Of a DNA stretch of 64,000 bases, positions 63,600-64,000 are shown one piece after another. The stretch is from Thalassobium sp. R2A62 (lineage in GTDB: Bacteria > Pseudomonadota > Alphaproteobacteria > Rhodobacterales > Rhodobacteraceae), in the NCBI RefSeq assembly GCF_000161835.1, contig NZ_GG697169.2, positions 3,398,267 to 3,462,266 on the forward strand. Direction: 5' to 3'. Under the pieces are notes generated by a model, which was given only the letters and a program-made list of their open reading frames with translations, ran no database searches and was not told the DNA's origin. How positions within the stretch are numbered: position 1 is the stretch's first letter; the number at the start of each line of letters is the position of its first letter. The translations under genes and the position numbers were made by a program.

Positions 63600-64000
63600 A
63601 TGGCCGGACACGAACAGCACTACATAATGCCGCGTGTGGAATTCGACAAACCGACCAAAGTCTTGATCGTTGTCTCGCCTTATTACAAGGACATCGCCGA
63701 CAACATGCTGGCTGGTGCGCGTGCCGAGATCGAGGCCTCAGGTGCCACGCATGAGACCATCGAGGTGCCCGGCGCACTGGAAATCCCAACCGCTATTGGT
63801 ATTGCCAATCGGATGAGCAACTTTGATGGCTTTGTCGCGCTAGGGTGCGTGATCCGCGGCGAGACAACCCACTATGAAACCGTCTGCAATGACAGCAGCC
63901 GCGCGATCCAGCTCTTGGCGCTGCAAGGGCTGTGCATCGGCAACGGTATCTTGACGGTTGAAACCAGACCCCAAGCCGAAGTCCGCGCAGATCCCGCCGA
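63600..64000 (+). CDS. ribH: 6,7-Dimethyl-8-ribityllumazine synthase RibH (cut by window end)
   Basis: 133 codons visible, starting right after the ribBX stop. 'VLIVVSPYYKDIADNMLAGA', 'EVPGALEIPTAIGIANR', 'FVALGCVIRGETTHYETVC' and 'GNGILTVETRPQAEVRA' match lumazine synthase, which joins 5-amino-6-ribitylamino-uracil with the RibB product. His in 'GETTHYE' is the catalytic residue. The gene runs off the window before its stop (full length near 150-180). Confidence 0.96.
   Translation, partial: MAGHEQHYIMPRVEFDKPTKVLIVVSPYYKDIADNMLAGARAEIEASGATHETIEVPGALEIPTAIGIANRMSNFDGFVALGCVIRGETTHYETVCNDSSRAIQLLALQGLCIGNGILTVETRPQAEVRADPA

Overview
The window is a stretch of chromosome from an alphaproteobacterium of the Roseobacter group (Rhodobacteraceae). 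Supporting signs are the hom-glpX-recJ order, the nrdR-ribD and ribE-ribBX-ribH genes, soxBDAG upstream of dnaG-rpoD, TRAP-like tricarboxylate (TctCBA) uptake, the DUF983 and DUF3572 proteins typical of the order, and several GANTC sites (CcrM-type) before rpoD. There are no insertion sequences, prophage genes, CRISPR arrays or rRNA. One tRNA gene, tRNA-Glu(TTC), is present. Genes are tightly packed, often with 4-nt ATGA overlaps.

Region by region. 1-8.4 kb: TctDE-like two-component system with a periplasmic binding protein, a tripartite tricarboxylate transporter (tctCBA), a CaiB/BaiF CoA-transferase, a citryl-CoA-lyase-like enzyme of the citrate synthase fold, and a YghU-type glutathione transferase. 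8.5-11.7 kb: oxyR and katG, divergent. 11.9-17 kb: lytic transglycosylase, metG, an MFS transporter and an aldo/keto reductase. 17.1-23 kb: an operon for carnitine breakdown (BKACE enzyme, two lipoproteins, a carnitine dehydrogenase-thioesterase fusion, SDR, desaturase, EamA transporter). 22.9-27.6 kb: NUDIX, DUF983, EF-hand protein, ECF sigma factor with anti-sigma-like and Spy/CnrX-like partners, and a PleD-like diguanylate cyclase. 27.7-32.2 kb: DUF3572, HAD phosphatase, an MttB-family methyltransferase, an H-NOX-like protein with its HNOBA-GGDEF partner, and tRNA-Glu. 32.3-38.3 kb: recJ, glpX, hom, lipoprotein, TetR, pirin. 38.5-42.6 kb: a 3-hydroxyisobutyrate dehydrogenase-like enzyme and three TadE/TadG-like proteins. 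43-50 kb: glutamate dehydrogenase family and the sarcosine oxidase operon. 50-54.1 kb: dnaG-rpoD. 54.1-64 kb: small exported proteins, yjbQ, nrdR-ribD, three kps capsule genes on the opposite strand, then ribE-ribBX-ribH (cut by the window end).

Taken together, much of the accessory content fits catabolism of methylated amines and organic acids in a marine heterotroph: carnitine to glycine betaine (17-20 kb), a possible corrinoid-dependent demethylation of a quaternary amine (28.8 kb), and sarcosine oxidation to glycine (44.6-50 kb), with oxyR/katG available against the H2O2 that sarcosine oxidase makes. The linkage is inferred from neighbourhood and family knowledge.

The most unusual observations are: an H-NOX-like protein lacking the proximal histidine and two residues of the YxSxR motif, yet still paired with an HNOBA-GGDEF cyclase; a NUDIX gene whose conserved N-terminus lies upstream of any ATG/GTG/TTG, so it may start at ATC; an exported-protein gene overlapping the rpoD stop codon and interrupted by an in-frame TGA; a probable late frameshift in a lipoprotein gene inside the sox operon; a cluster of four GANTC sites in nested inverted repeats before rpoD; and paired 15-bp repeats with a palindrome before the carnitine operon. 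The only stretch over 300 bases without a gene is 42623-42997.
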